Shown: one piece after another, positions 8,089 to 18,200 of the stretch
Numbering within the stretch: position 1 is the stretch's first letter
Layout of the letters: every line of letters starts with the position of its first letter
Assembly (NCBI GenBank): GCA_020638735.1
Contig: JACKHZ010000015.1
Location: 62,001-126,000 of the forward strand
Direction of reading: 5' to 3'
DNA from: Planctomycetota bacterium
GTDB lineage: Bacteria; Planctomycetota; UBA1135; UBA2386
DNA: 64,000 nt
Made by a program: the position numbers and the translations under genes
The notes under the pieces: model-generated
Database searches by the model: none
What the model was told of the DNA's origin: nothing
What the model saw: only the letters and a program-made list of their open reading frames with translations

Positions 8089-8788
8089 ACGGATTGCCGA
8101 CGCCGGGCAGGCGCACGACCTGCGGCGCGCGCACGACGACGTTGGCGAAGCGGCCGGAGTCGTCGAACGAGCCGAGGCCGATGCGGCCGTGGTCGAAGCG
8201 CGACGACTCGGTCTCGAGGATCGGTTGCTGCTGGTCGTCCCAGAACACGCGGATCGTGCCGGCCTCGACGCGGCGTTCGATGCGCACGTGGTGCCACTGG
8301 TCCTGGCCCCAGTCGACGCCGGCGGGCGGCGGCGGCAGCAGGTTCTTGCGCGGGGCGCCGTCGACGACGAACACGTTGTGCGCGTTGGGGTCCGGCGTGG
8401 TCGCCAGGTGCACGTAGTAGAAGTGCTGCGGGTCCTGGAAGCCGAAGATCAGGCACATGTCCCGGTGCGCGTATTCCTTGCCGGTCTGCAGCAGGTCGAG
8501 TTCCAGGTCGAAGTCGCCGACGTCCACGTCGGGCAACAGCGCGATGCTGTGCGGCGAGCGCACCGCCGGCTCGTAGGCGCACTTGCCGAGCAGCTCGAGC
8601 GACGGCACGCCGCCGTCGTCGTTGCGGCGCCACCGGTTCGGGTCGCTGGTGTGCAGCGGCGTGAGGTCGTTCTCCGCCGCGAACGTGCCGTGGTAGACCT
8701 CCTGCCAGACCGGGGCCATGTTCGTCGCCTCGAAGCCTGCGCCGGCGCAGGCGGCCAGCGCCAGCAGTGCGGTGGTGACGGCGCGCAT
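8078..8788 (-). CDS. Secreted lectin-fold protein, 3-keto-disaccharide hydrolase-like (DUF1080)
   Basis: This 236-aa protein has a short N-terminal signal peptide followed by a concanavalin-A-like b-sandwich pattern (DFDLELDLLQTGKEY, FYYVHLATTP, WHHVRIERR, RIGLGSFDDSGRFANVVV). That is typical of DUF1080/3-keto-disaccharide hydrolase-like proteins, which in this phylum often accompany Gfo/Idh/MocA oxidoreductases. Its ATG overlaps the stop of the upstream oxidoreductase by one base (TGATG), so they form an operon. It probably binds or cleaves a sugar outside the cytoplasm; the substrate is unknown. Confidence 0.72.
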   Translation of the reverse strand: MRAVTTALLALAACAGAGFEATNMAPVWQEVYHGTFAAENDLTPLHTSDPNRWRRNDDGGVPSLELLGKCAYEPAVRSPHSIALLPDVDVGDFDLELDLLQTGKEYAHRDMCLIFGFQDPQHFYYVHLATTPDPNAHNVFVVDGAPRKNLLPPPPAGVDWGQDQWHHVRIERRVEAGTIRVFWDDQQQPILETESSRFDHGRIGLGSFDDSGRFANVVVRAPQVVRLPGVGNPFSR

Positions 8789-10272
8789 CAGATCTGCTCC
8801 GGTACTTCGAAGCCCTCGCGGTAGACGCGGGTGCGCAGCTGCTCGGCGTCGGCGTCGCCGACGAAGTGCTCGGTCTGCGGGTCCATCCTGAGCCACCTGC
8901 CGAGGCGCACCCCGCCGGCGGACAGGTCGACCTCGTTGGCGCGCAGGTGCATGTCGAGGCGCAGGAAGGCGTCGGCGAGGTGTGCGTTGGCGCGCGCCGC
9001 CGCCTGCAGCGCGTCGTGGTCGGCGACCTCGCCGAGCAGGTGCGAGACGTTGCCCATGTGGCACATCGCGCTCGACAGGTGCCCCTCGCGGATGTCGGCG
9101 TGCAGGTCCTCGACCTTGCGGCTGCGCACCGCGTCGACGAAGTTCTGGAAGTGGTCCGTGGCGCCCTCGAAGCGCGCGACCTCCTGGTCGTCCTGGTCGA
9201 AGGCGATCGCGCGGCTGTAGTCGGGGATGCGCAGGTAGCCGCGTTCGCAGTGCACGATGACGCCGATGCGTGCGCCGAGGTAGTCGTCCATCGACTTGCC
9301 CCAGTCCTTCTGCTGCGCCTCCTTGCTGCGCGGCAGGCCGCGCACCTCGAACAGCAGCGGCGCACCCTCGCCGAACTCGTGGTAGACGATCTGCGTGTTG
9401 GGTGTGTCGCCGTCGTCGTCGTAGCCGACGCGGCCGCCGATGCTCAGCGTGCGGGTCGGCAGCGTGCTCCTGCCGAGCGCCCAGCGGGCGATGTCCATCT
9501 GGTGGATGCCCTGGTTGCCGACGTCGCCGTTGCCGGTCGCGAAGTCCCAGTGCCAGTCGTAGTGCAGGTGCTTGCGCCGCAGCGGCCCCTTCGGCGCCGG
9601 GCCGCACCACAGGTCGTAGTCGACCGACTGCGGCGGTTGCTGCGGCCCCTCGACCTTGCCGATGCTCTGCCGCGGCTTGTAGCAGAGGCCGCGCGCGAGC
9701 GTGATCTGGCCGAGCTTGCCCGACTGCGCGAAGGCGATGCCCTCGGCGATGCCGTGGCTCGAACGACATTGCGTACCGGTCTGCACGATGCGCCCGTACT
9801 TGCGCGCCGCGGCGACGACCTGGCCGCCTTCGAAGACGTTGTGCGAGACGGGCTTCTCCAGGTAGACGTCCTTGCCCGCCTGGCAGGCCCAGATCGCCTG
9901 CAGCGCGTGCCAGTGGTTGGGCGTCGCGACGCTGATCGCGTCGATGTCGTCGCGGTCGAGCACCCGGCGCACGTCGGCGTAGGCGTCGACCTCGACGCCC
10001 TTCTCGGCCAGCTTCTTCGCCTGCTCGGCCAGCGGCGCGGCGTCGACGTCGACCAGCGCGGCGATGCGCACGCCGTCGAGCCGCAGGAACCCGCCGATGT
10101 GGTCGCGGCCGCGGCCGCGCACGCCGACCACGGCGACGCGAAGCTCGCGGTGGGGCGCCCAGCGCGGCAGGCGCAGCGGCGCGGCGGCGAGGCCGAGCGC
10201 GCAGCCGCCGACGAAGGTGCGACGGGTCGGGGGGAGGGGGCGGTTCGCCGCGTTCCGGTCGTGCTCGCTCAT
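8788..10272 (-). CDS. Tat-exported Gfo/Idh/MocA-family oxidoreductase
   Basis: This 494-aa protein begins MSEHDRNAANRPLPPTRRTF, with a twin-Arg signal, then a Rossmann NAD(P)-binding domain (VAVVGVRGRGRDHIGGF, about 48-64) and the family motif EKPVSHN (about 139-145), whose Lys is usually catalytic. The C-terminal domain matches sugar/inositol dehydrogenase-like proteins. The family oxidises or reduces sugars with bound NAD. The ATG at 10272 was preferred over an upstream start because it puts the RR motif in proper position. It is co-transcribed with the lectin-fold gene. Confidence 0.85.
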   Translation of the reverse strand: MSEHDRNAANRPLPPTRRTFVGGCALGLAAAPLRLPRWAPHRELRVAVVGVRGRGRDHIGGFLRLDGVRIAALVDVDAAPLAEQAKKLAEKGVEVDAYADVRRVLDRDDIDAISVATPNHWHALQAIWACQAGKDVYLEKPVSHNVFEGGQVVAAARKYGRIVQTGTQCRSSHGIAEGIAFAQSGKLGQITLARGLCYKPRQSIGKVEGPQQPPQSVDYDLWCGPAPKGPLRRKHLHYDWHWDFATGNGDVGNQGIHQMDIARWALGRSTLPTRTLSIGGRVGYDDDGDTPNTQIVYHEFGEGAPLLFEVRGLPRSKEAQQKDWGKSMDDYLGARIGVIVHCERGYLRIPDYSRAIAFDQDDQEVARFEGATDHFQNFVDAVRSRKVEDLHADIREGHLSSAMCHMGNVSHLLGEVADHDALQAAARANAHLADAFLRLDMHLRANEVDLSAGGVRLGRWLRMDPQTEHFVGDADAEQLRTRVYREGFEVPEQI

Positions 10273-10397
10273 GGTGGCGCTGGGGTGTTGGCGGGGCGGG
10301 AACGCCAACGGTACGGCCGGTCCGGCGCGCTGCAACCGCGGCGGCGGATCCCCGGAATCGGTTGGCCCTCGGCGGGGCTTCCGGCGCCTGTGCGGGC

Positions 10398-12122
10398 ATG
10401 CGAACGTGCACCCTCCTGCCGCTTGTCGGCGCCCTGTTCTCCGTCTACGCAGGCGCCCAGCAACTCGTCGCCGAGGTCGAGCCCAACGACGGCCCGGCGC
10501 AGGCCCAGCCGATCGTCGCCGGGCAGCAACTGCAGTGCACCTTCGCCGCGACCACCGACGAGGACTGGTTCTCGTTCACGCTGGCCGCTCCGGGGCAGGT
10601 GCACCTGCGCTCGCTGAACAGCGGCACGCTGTCGCTGAGCCTGACCCGCGACACCCGCATCGCCCTCTACGACGCCGCCGGGGCCGTGCGGCTGGCGTGG
10701 AACGACGGCGCCTCGGGCTCGCGCGCCGACTGCGGCGTGACGTTGCCTGCCGGCAGCTACGCCTTCTGCGTCGGCAACAAGTCGACGTTCACCGGCGCGG
10801 TCCCGTACGACCTGGACTTCTTCGTGCTGCCGCCGCACACCGTCGACACCCTCGAGGCGGCGGAGCCCAACGACCCGATGCAGCCGGGCGGCGTGCCGAC
10901 GCCGATGACGATCGGGGACACCATCGAAGGGGAGCTGTCCTCGCCGGCCGACGTCGACTTCTGGGCGTTCTCGATCCCGATGTCGGGCGTCCTGCAGGCG
11001 GCGAGCCATGACGACGGCGGCGTGCCGCAGTGCGACAACCTGGCGCTGCGCTGGTACCAGGAGATCGGCCCCAACTCGTGGGCGCCGCTCGGCACCTCGA
11101 ACGCGACCAACTCGGCGAGCCACCGCGTCACGTCGCTGCAGCACCCGGGCATCCTGCCTCCCGGCAACTACGCCGTGGCGGTGATGGCCGGCACCAACGC
11201 CGCGGGCACCGCGCCGTGGGACTACGTCCGGCAGGGACGCTACAGCCTGCGCACGACCTTCTCGGCGATGCCCGGCGCCAACCAGGTGCTGGAGGCGCCC
11301 GAGCCGAACGACACCCCGGTGACGGCGACGTTCCTGTCGCTCGGTGACGACGGCGTCGGCGTGGCGCAGAGCGGCAACGAACCCGACTGGTACGCGTTCG
11401 CCGCTGGCGGACCGACCATCATCACGGCGATGGCCGCGGGCGCCGGCGCGACGCCGCTGGCCGGCTCGACGCTGCGGCTCCTGGACGCGAACGGCACGAT
11501 CCTCGCCAGCGCGTCCGGCGGCGCGACGACGCACGGCCGCCTGATCGCGACGGTGACGGCGCCGGGCTTCTACTACCTGCAGATCGCCGCCTCGCAGTTC
11601 GCGATGACCGGCGAATACGTGCTGCACACCGGCCAGGGCCCGGCGCTCTACTCGCAGAGCGCGACGCGCGTCGAGCCGGCGTCGGTCAACGCCTGCGTCG
11701 GCTCGAACGGGCTGCGGCCGCTGCTCGGGTTCCTGCCCGGCGAGACGGCGGTGTTCGACTCGACGTTCGTCACCCGCGTCGAACGAGCCGTCGGCCCGAC
11801 CCTCGGCGTCATCGCCATGGGCCTGTCGAACACGACCGCCTCCGGCGGGTCGGTGGCGCTGCCGCTGCCGGTCGACGTCGGCGGCCTCGACTCGCAGGGC
11901 TTGCAGACCATCTGCACGCTGCGCGTGGACCCGATCGTGATCCTGCTGTTCGCCACCGACGCCGCGGGCGCCGGCGAACTCGCGTGGACGTTCCCGTGGG
12001 CTCCGGCCGCGTCGGGCATCAAGGTCTACGAGCAGGCGTTCCTGGTGGACCTCGCGTTGAACAACCGCGGGCTGTCCGCCAGCAACGACGCGTCGTTCGT
12101 CGTCGGCGACCTGCCGTTCTGA
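10398..12122 (+). CDS. Secreted EPND-repeat (pre-peptidase C-terminal-like) protein
   Basis: This 574-aa protein has a Sec signal peptide (MRTCTLLPLVGALFSVYAGA). Three modules follow, each opened by EPND: VEPNDGPAQAQP, AEPNDPMQPG and PEPNDTPVTA. Each continues with a DEDWFSF or DVDFWAFS-type segment, the signature of PPC/DVUA0089-like b-domains in exported proteins. About 150 C-terminal residues are different and not recognised. There is no anchor or catalytic motif. It lies divergently from the Gfo/Idh/MocA gene. It is likely an extracellular or surface binding protein. Confidence 0.75.
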   Translation: MRTCTLLPLVGALFSVYAGAQQLVAEVEPNDGPAQAQPIVAGQQLQCTFAATTDEDWFSFTLAAPGQVHLRSLNSGTLSLSLTRDTRIALYDAAGAVRLAWNDGASGSRADCGVTLPAGSYAFCVGNKSTFTGAVPYDLDFFVLPPHTVDTLEAAEPNDPMQPGGVPTPMTIGDTIEGELSSPADVDFWAFSIPMSGVLQAASHDDGGVPQCDNLALRWYQEIGPNSWAPLGTSNATNSASHRVTSLQHPGILPPGNYAVAVMAGTNAAGTAPWDYVRQGRYSLRTTFSAMPGANQVLEAPEPNDTPVTATFLSLGDDGVGVAQSGNEPDWYAFAAGGPTIITAMAAGAGATPLAGSTLRLLDANGTILASASGGATTHGRLIATVTAPGFYYLQIAASQFAMTGEYVLHTGQGPALYSQSATRVEPASVNACVGSNGLRPLLGFLPGETAVFDSTFVTRVERAVGPTLGVIAMGLSNTTASGGSVALPLPVDVGGLDSQGLQTICTLRVDPIVILLFATDAAGAGELAWTFPWAPAASGIKVYEQAFLVDLALNNRGLSASNDASFVVGDLPF

Positions 12123-12167
12123 AGTTGCTCCGCGCCGCTCGTGGGCGGCGCTGCCGGCGGGTAGAAC

Positions 12168-13106
12168 GTGTCGGTGCGCCTCCTCCCGCTGATGCTGCTG
12201 CTCGGGTTCGCCGCCTGCGCGAGCACCCCGCCACCTGCAGGTCGCGTCGCGCCCGGCGTGCTGGTCGCGTCGCTGGCTGTGGACGCGGGTGGCGCGACCG
12301 GCGGCGGGCCCGCCTTCGCGGCGCTGCGCGACGCGTTCACGGCGGCCAACCCCGGCTACGACATCGCGTTCCACCGCGCCTGTAGCGCGCTGCCGCCGGC
12401 CGACCGGGACCGGATCGTGTTCGTGCAGGGGCCGGCCGATCGCACCATCGCGCCGACCGTCGGCGACGCGTTGCTGGTGCCAGCGTTCCGCGGCTGCACG
12501 TTCACCGACGGCGCGGCGCTCGATCTGCTGGCGTTCGCGCTGCCGGAGCCGCTGCCGGCCGGCCTGCCGTCGGCGATCCGGCCCGACTGGGACCCGCGCA
12601 TCACCGACACGCCGGGCGGCTGCGCGACCGAGGACGACGCCTACCGCCGCATCCTGCTGACGTGGCGCGGCGAGGTCGGACCCTACGTGCTGCACCAGCT
12701 GAACGCGCACCGCGTGCGCATCAACGACAGCTTCACGCACTACCACCCGGTCGACGGCGGCTTCGACGAGTTCTACCTGGTGCAGGAGACGCGCCCTGGC
12801 GCGCGCCTGCTGACCACCAACCGCGTGCCCGAGATCGAGGCGCGCACGATCGATCGCAGCGCGGCGGCCGGGCTGCTGCACCAGCGCGAGCTGCGCGTCG
12901 GCGACCTCGTCTACCTGCCGCGCGGGACGGCGCATCGCGGCCTCGGCGGCGCGGTCGTGCAGGTGATCTCGGTGCCGGGCTTCGTGCCGGGCAGTGAGAT
13001 CGGCCTCGACCATCATCTGTGGGCGATCAACTGCGCTCTCGGCCTGACCGGCGCCGGGGCGATCCCCTTCCACCTGGTCGCCGCGCGCACCGCGGTGCGG
13101 CGCTGA
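12168..13106 (+). CDS. Cupin-like lipoprotein
   Basis: This 312-aa protein has a lipoprotein signal (LLPLMLLLGFAAC). The last third is cupin-like: THYHPVDGGFDEFYLVQE resembles cupin motif 1 (HxH ... E), and LRVGDLVYLPRGTAHRGLG resembles motif 2 with the second His. Metal binding is therefore possible, but the reaction is unknown. GTG at 12168 is used here; GTG at 12174 is equally good and lies 6 nt after a TAGAAC box. It sits between the EPND protein and the sulfatase, all in one direction. Confidence 0.68.
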   Translation: MSVRLLPLMLLLGFAACASTPPPAGRVAPGVLVASLAVDAGGATGGGPAFAALRDAFTAANPGYDIAFHRACSALPPADRDRIVFVQGPADRTIAPTVGDALLVPAFRGCTFTDGAALDLLAFALPEPLPAGLPSAIRPDWDPRITDTPGGCATEDDAYRRILLTWRGEVGPYVLHQLNAHRVRINDSFTHYHPVDGGFDEFYLVQETRPGARLLTTNRVPEIEARTIDRSAAAGLLHQRELRVGDLVYLPRGTAHRGLGGAVVQVISVPGFVPGSEIGLDHHLWAINCALGLTGAGAIPFHLVAARTAVRR

Positions 13107-13152
13107 ACGAAACGGCAGCCGACGCTCGACCGCTGTCGCCCGGGCGCGCACG

Positions 13153-15222
13153 ATGTCGAGAATGACCAGGGCCTCTTCCGCCGCGTTGGCGTTCGCCTGT
13201 GCGCTCGCGTTCTCCGCCGCACCCGTCGCGCAGAAGCCGCTGCGCGGGTCGCGACCCAACATCCTGTTCGTGTTCAGCGACGACCACGCCTGCCACGCGA
13301 TCAGCGCCTACGGCTCGCGGGTCAACCAGACGCCCAACATCGACCGCCTCGCCGAGCACGGCCTGCTGTTCCGCAACAACTTCTGCGGCAACTCCCTGTG
13401 CGGCCCGTCGCGGGCGACGATCCTGACCGGCAAGCACAGCCACGCCAACGGCTTCATGCGCAACGGCAACGTCTTCGACGGGGACCAGACGACGTTCGCC
13501 AAGCTGCTGCACGGGGTCGGCTACCAGACGGCGATCTTCGGCAAGTGGCACCTGTCGTCGGATCCGCAGGGCTTCGACAAGTGGGCCGTGCTGCCGGGGC
13601 AGGGCGAGTACTACAACCCCGACTTCCTGACCGCGTCGGGCCGGCAGCGCCTCGAGGGCCACGCCACCGACCTGACCACCGGCATGGCGATCGAGTGGTT
13701 GGAGCAGCGCGACCCGGAGCGGCCGTTCCTGCTGATGTGCCAGCACAAGGCGCCGCATCGCAACTGGCTGCCGGCGCTCGAGGACCTGGCGCTCTACCGC
13801 GACACGACGATCCCCGAGCCGGAGACGCTGTTCGACGACTACGCCGGCCGCGGACCGATGGCCAAGGCGCAGGAGATGACGATCAGCAGCCACATGTTCC
13901 TGCACTACGACCTGCTGGTGCCGCCCGCGGACCCGGACGCGCTGAAGGGCACCGACACGGCGTGGCGCGCGCAGCAGCAGCGCATGACCGAGGCGCAGCG
14001 CGAGGCGTTCAACGCCGCCTACGCGGCGGAGAACGACGCGTTCTTGCGCGAGGACCCGCAGGGCGACGCGCGCGTGCGCTGGGCCTACCAGCGCTACATG
14101 AAGAACTACCTGCGCTGCGTCAACGGCGTCGACCGCAGCGTCGGCGCGATGCTCGAGTGGCTCGACGCGCACCCGGACGTCAAGCAGAACACGATCATCA
14201 TCTACTCGTCCGACCAAGGCTTCTACCTCGGCGACCACGGCTGGTACGACAAGCGCTGGATGTACGAGGAGAGCCTGCACATGCCGCTGTTGATGGCGTG
14301 GCCGGAGCACCTGCGCGAAGGCGTCGAGGTCGCGGCGCTGACGCAGAACATCGACTTCGCGCCGACCTTCCTCGACATGGCCGGCGTGCCCGTGCCGGCG
14401 GACATGCACGGCCGGAGCCTGGTGCCGCTGCTCGAGGCCAAGGACCCGGCCGCGGTCGCGTGGCGCGACGCGGTCTACTACCACTACTACGAGTCGCACG
14501 CGGTGCACATGGTGCCGGCGCAGTACGGCGCGCGCACCGAGCGCTACAAGCTGATCCGCTACTACGAGCCGGAGTGGGACACGTGGGAGCTGTTCGACCT
14601 CGAGCAGGACCCGCAGGAACTGCACAGCGTCGCCGACGATCCCGACTACGCCGAGATCCGCGCGCAGCTGGAGCAGCGTCTGGTCGAGCTGCGCGCGCAG
14701 TACGGAGACAGCACGGGCGACCTCGGCGGCCATCGCTTCCCGGTGCAGGCCGGCATCGCGCGCGTCGAGCCGATCGCAGGCAGCGACGACGGCGTGGCGG
14801 TGTTCGCCAACACGATCGGCAGCTACCTGCTGCAGACCGGCGCGCCGCGCAGCGGTGTGGTGACGGTGACGACGACGATGCGGCCGCGCGACGGCCGCCA
14901 GCAGCGGAACGGCTTCGTGCTGGTCTCCGGCGGCGACCCGCGCGAGGACCTGCTGCGCTGCGGCGTCGAGTTCGGCGCGCACCGGCTGGTCATCGCGACG
15001 CCGGGCAGCCTGCGCGCTGCGGCGGCGGAGGAGCTGGTCTGGGACGGCAAGGCGCCGCTCGAGGTGCGCTGCACGTTCGATCTCGACGCGCACCGGGTCA
15101 CGGTGCGCGCGGCCGGCGTCGAGGTCGGCGCGCCGATGCCGAAGGGCTGGCAGGCGCTGACCGCGTGGGGCTACGGGGCAAGCAACGCCGAGACCGAGTT
15201 CGGTGGCCTGAAGTTCGAGTAG
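13153..15222 (+). CDS. Secreted type I sulfatase with extra C-terminal domain
   Basis: This 689-aa protein has a Sec signal and the alkaline-phosphatase-fold sulfatase core: RPNILFVFSDDHAC supplies metal ligands, and CGPSRATILTG (about residues 87-97) is the C-x-P-x-R signature whose Cys is matured to formylglycine. FGKWHLS is the usual Lys/His motif. After about residue 515 there are some 170 residues of b-rich sequence not part of the standard core, possibly carbohydrate-binding. Sulfatases of this kind desulfate polysaccharides such as algal or mucin glycans. No formylglycine-generating enzyme is in the window. Confidence 0.92.
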   Translation: MSRMTRASSAALAFACALAFSAAPVAQKPLRGSRPNILFVFSDDHACHAISAYGSRVNQTPNIDRLAEHGLLFRNNFCGNSLCGPSRATILTGKHSHANGFMRNGNVFDGDQTTFAKLLHGVGYQTAIFGKWHLSSDPQGFDKWAVLPGQGEYYNPDFLTASGRQRLEGHATDLTTGMAIEWLEQRDPERPFLLMCQHKAPHRNWLPALEDLALYRDTTIPEPETLFDDYAGRGPMAKAQEMTISSHMFLHYDLLVPPADPDALKGTDTAWRAQQQRMTEAQREAFNAAYAAENDAFLREDPQGDARVRWAYQRYMKNYLRCVNGVDRSVGAMLEWLDAHPDVKQNTIIIYSSDQGFYLGDHGWYDKRWMYEESLHMPLLMAWPEHLREGVEVAALTQNIDFAPTFLDMAGVPVPADMHGRSLVPLLEAKDPAAVAWRDAVYYHYYESHAVHMVPAQYGARTERYKLIRYYEPEWDTWELFDLEQDPQELHSVADDPDYAEIRAQLEQRLVELRAQYGDSTGDLGGHRFPVQAGIARVEPIAGSDDGVAVFANTIGSYLLQTGAPRSGVVTVTTTMRPRDGRQQRNGFVLVSGGDPREDLLRCGVEFGAHRLVIATPGSLRAAAAEELVWDGKAPLEVRCTFDLDAHRVTVRAAGVEVGAPMPKGWQALTAWGYGASNAETEFGGLKFE

Positions 15223-15236
15223 CGCCGACGTGCAGG

Positions 15237-18200
15237 TCAGCCGGCGGCCATGCCGGCGCGCGCGTCGCGCGCGGCGCGCAGCCGTTCGACCGCATCGGGC
15301 AGCGCGTACTGCTCGCCGGCCTGGCCGCTGACGAAGCGGCCGCCGCGCACGTCGCCGCGAAGCTCCAGCGCGCGCAGCGTGCGCAGCAGCAGCCGCCACG
15401 GCACCGGCACCTTCTGGGCCAGCAGCAGCGCGTGCGACAGCACGCCGAAGCGCAGCAGCAGCGAACGCGCGACCAGCTCGACCGCTTCGTCGCCGGCGCG
15501 CGTGTCCTGCGGCGGCAGCGGCAGCAGGCTCCAGCGGCCGACGGCGTAGAGCGGGAAACGGCGCTTGCTCGGGGCGATCGCCAGCTGCCGCATCGCGGCG
15601 AACGAGTCGCAGGTGGCGAGGCCCGTGCCGACCAGCTCGCCGAGCGCGTCTTCGAGGCGGCTCGGCAGCAAGCGGCTGTCGTTCTGCAGGTCGGTCGGGA
15701 ACAGCGCGCCGCGCTGTTGCAGCAGGTCGTGCAACACGCGGGCGTCGGCCGACAGGTCGTCCGGCTTCGCCCGTTCGAGCGGCAGCTCGAGCCAGCGTGA
15801 CAGCTCGGCGCGCGGCACGAACGACAGCGGCAGGCGGCTCAGCGGACCGCGCCACGGACCCCACAGGCGCAGCCAGACGAACTCGCCGGACAGCGTGATC
15901 TGGTCGAGGTGCTCGCGGTGGTAGCGGTCGAGGCGGCGCGGCAGCTCGTCGCCTTCCCACTGCTCGGGCGTCGACGTCGCGGTCGCCAGCTGCTGCAGAA
16001 CCTCCGCCAGACCGCGCGGCCCGGCGCGCTGCTGGCCCGGCGTCAGGTGCTGCCAGTCGCGCAGGAAGTGCTCGAAGTCCGCCGGGCTGACCGGCTGCAC
16101 CGCCTTGCGCAGCCGTTCGACCATCGCCCGGCGCACGCGCGCCAGCAGGCGCCGGTGGGCCCACAGCTCGCGGCCCTGGCAGCGCGCGCGCATCGCGGTG
16201 CCTTCGGCCTCGAGCGCGCGCAGCGCCGTCGCGTCGTCGAACGACAGCGCGTCGGCCCACACCGGGATCACCGCTTCGAGGCGGCCGCGCCACGCGGCGA
16301 GCGCTTCGCGCGGCGCCTCGGCGGCGAACCAGCGTTCGCCATCGGCTTGTGCGCGGCCGTCGGCGGCCAGCTCGTCGAGCCAGGGCCGCCAGGCGTCGGG
16401 CACTTCCGGTTGTTCGAGCCAGCCCATCCAGCCGAGCGCCTCGTGCAGCTCGGCGGTGTCCCGCGGCTCCGGCCACGCCTCGCCGCGCACCTGCTCGAGC
16501 GCCACCGCATCGAGCTCCTGTTCGTCGGCCGCTGCGCGCGCGCGCCGGCCGCCGCGCTGCAGCGTCACCACCGCCTGGGTGCGGCGTTCTTCGAGCGGCG
16601 CGTCGTCGAGGAACGCATAGGGCATCGCGTGCAGGATGCTGGCGGCGAACGGCGACGGCTCGCTGCGCTCGGCCTCGATCAGAGTCAGCTCGCCGCGGCG
16701 CAGCCGCTGCAGCAGCTGCTGCAGGCCGTCGAAGTCCATCGCCTCGTGCATCGCGTCGTGCACCGTCTGGCCGACCAGCGGGTGCTCGAGCGGCACCGGG
16801 ATGGGGCCCGGCGGCAGCGTCTCCGGGCACGCTTGCGCCTGCGGGAACGCCGCCGCCAGCGCGTCGTCGGCGCGGAAGCGCAGCAGCGGCGCCGGCACGC
16901 GGCGGCCGGAGCGGGCGCGTTCGACGAACAGCGAGCGGGTGACGTTCCAGCGCCAGCGGGCCTGGAACATCGGCGCCGGCAGCATCGCCTGCAGCAGCAC
17001 CTCGCGCACCGTGTCCGGGTTCAGGAACTGCCAGACGTCGGCCAGCGGGAAGCTGTGCATCGGCCCGAGCGAGATCAGCAGCGCCTCCTCGTTGGCCGCG
17101 GCCTGCAGCTCGTAGCCGAAGCCGACGCAGAAGCGCTTGCGCAGCGCCAGGCCGAAGGCGCGGTTGACGCGGCTGCCGAGCGGGCAGTGCAGGATCAGCT
17201 GCTGGCCGCCGGTCTCGTCGAAGAAGCGTTCGAGCACCAGCGTGTCGTGCGACGGCACCGCGCCGAGCGCGGCGGCTCCCTCTTCGAGGTAGGCCGCCAG
17301 CTGCTCGGTGGCGGCGTCGTCGAGGCCGCACTGCTCGCGCAGCCACTGCGGGTCGCGGCCGTGGTCCCGCACCGCGGCGACCGCGCGGCTCAGCTCGTCG
17401 CTGCGCGACGGCCCCTCGGCGATCCAGAACGGCAGGCTCGGCGGCACGGAGCCGGCGTCGGCGACGCGCAGCGTGCCGGAGCCGATGCGGCGGATCTGCC
17501 AGCTGGTGGTGCCGAGCTGGAACACGTCGCCGACCGACGACTCGATGGCGAAGTCCTCGTGCACGGTGCCGACCGGCGTGTCGTCGTGGTCGAGCACGAC
17601 GTTCCAGTCGGCGACGTCGGGGATCGCGCCGCCGCAGGTGATCGCGGTGATGCGGGCGCGGCGCGTCGCGCGCACGGTGCGGTGCACGCTGTCGCGGTGC
17701 AGCAGCGCCGCGCGGCCGCCGGCGTGCAGGGCCAGCACGGCGTCGAAGCGTTCGCGCGGCAGCTCGCGGTAGGGGAACGCGGCGGTCACTTGAAGGAACA
17801 GCTCGTCCTCGCCGAACACGTCGTCGCAGCACGCGGCGACGATCTGCTGCGCCAGGATGTCGAGCGGCCATCGCGGCTGGTGGGTGCGGTCGAGCTCGCC
17901 GCTCTTCACCGCGTGCATCAGCCCGGCCGCGGCGACCAGCTCGTCGCGGGTCAGCGGGAACAGCCGGCCCTTCGGCGTCCTGGCCAGCGCGTGGCCGGCG
18001 CGGCCGACGCGCTGCAGGAACGCGGCGATGGTCGGCGTCGGGCCGAGCTGCACGACCAGGTCGACGTCGCCGACGTCGATGCCGAGTTCGAGCGAGCTGG
18101 TGGCGACCAGCGCCGCCAGCTCGCCGCGCTTCAACCGCTGCTCGGCGTCGAGCCGGCGCTGCTTGGCCAGCGAGCCGTGGTGGCTGGTGACCTTGTCCTT

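Noticed and set aside
10269..13262. 997-codon minus-strand frame opposite the EPND and cupin genes
   Set aside because: Both plus-strand genes have signal peptides and known domain patterns; this frame has biased Arg/Ala/His composition only.
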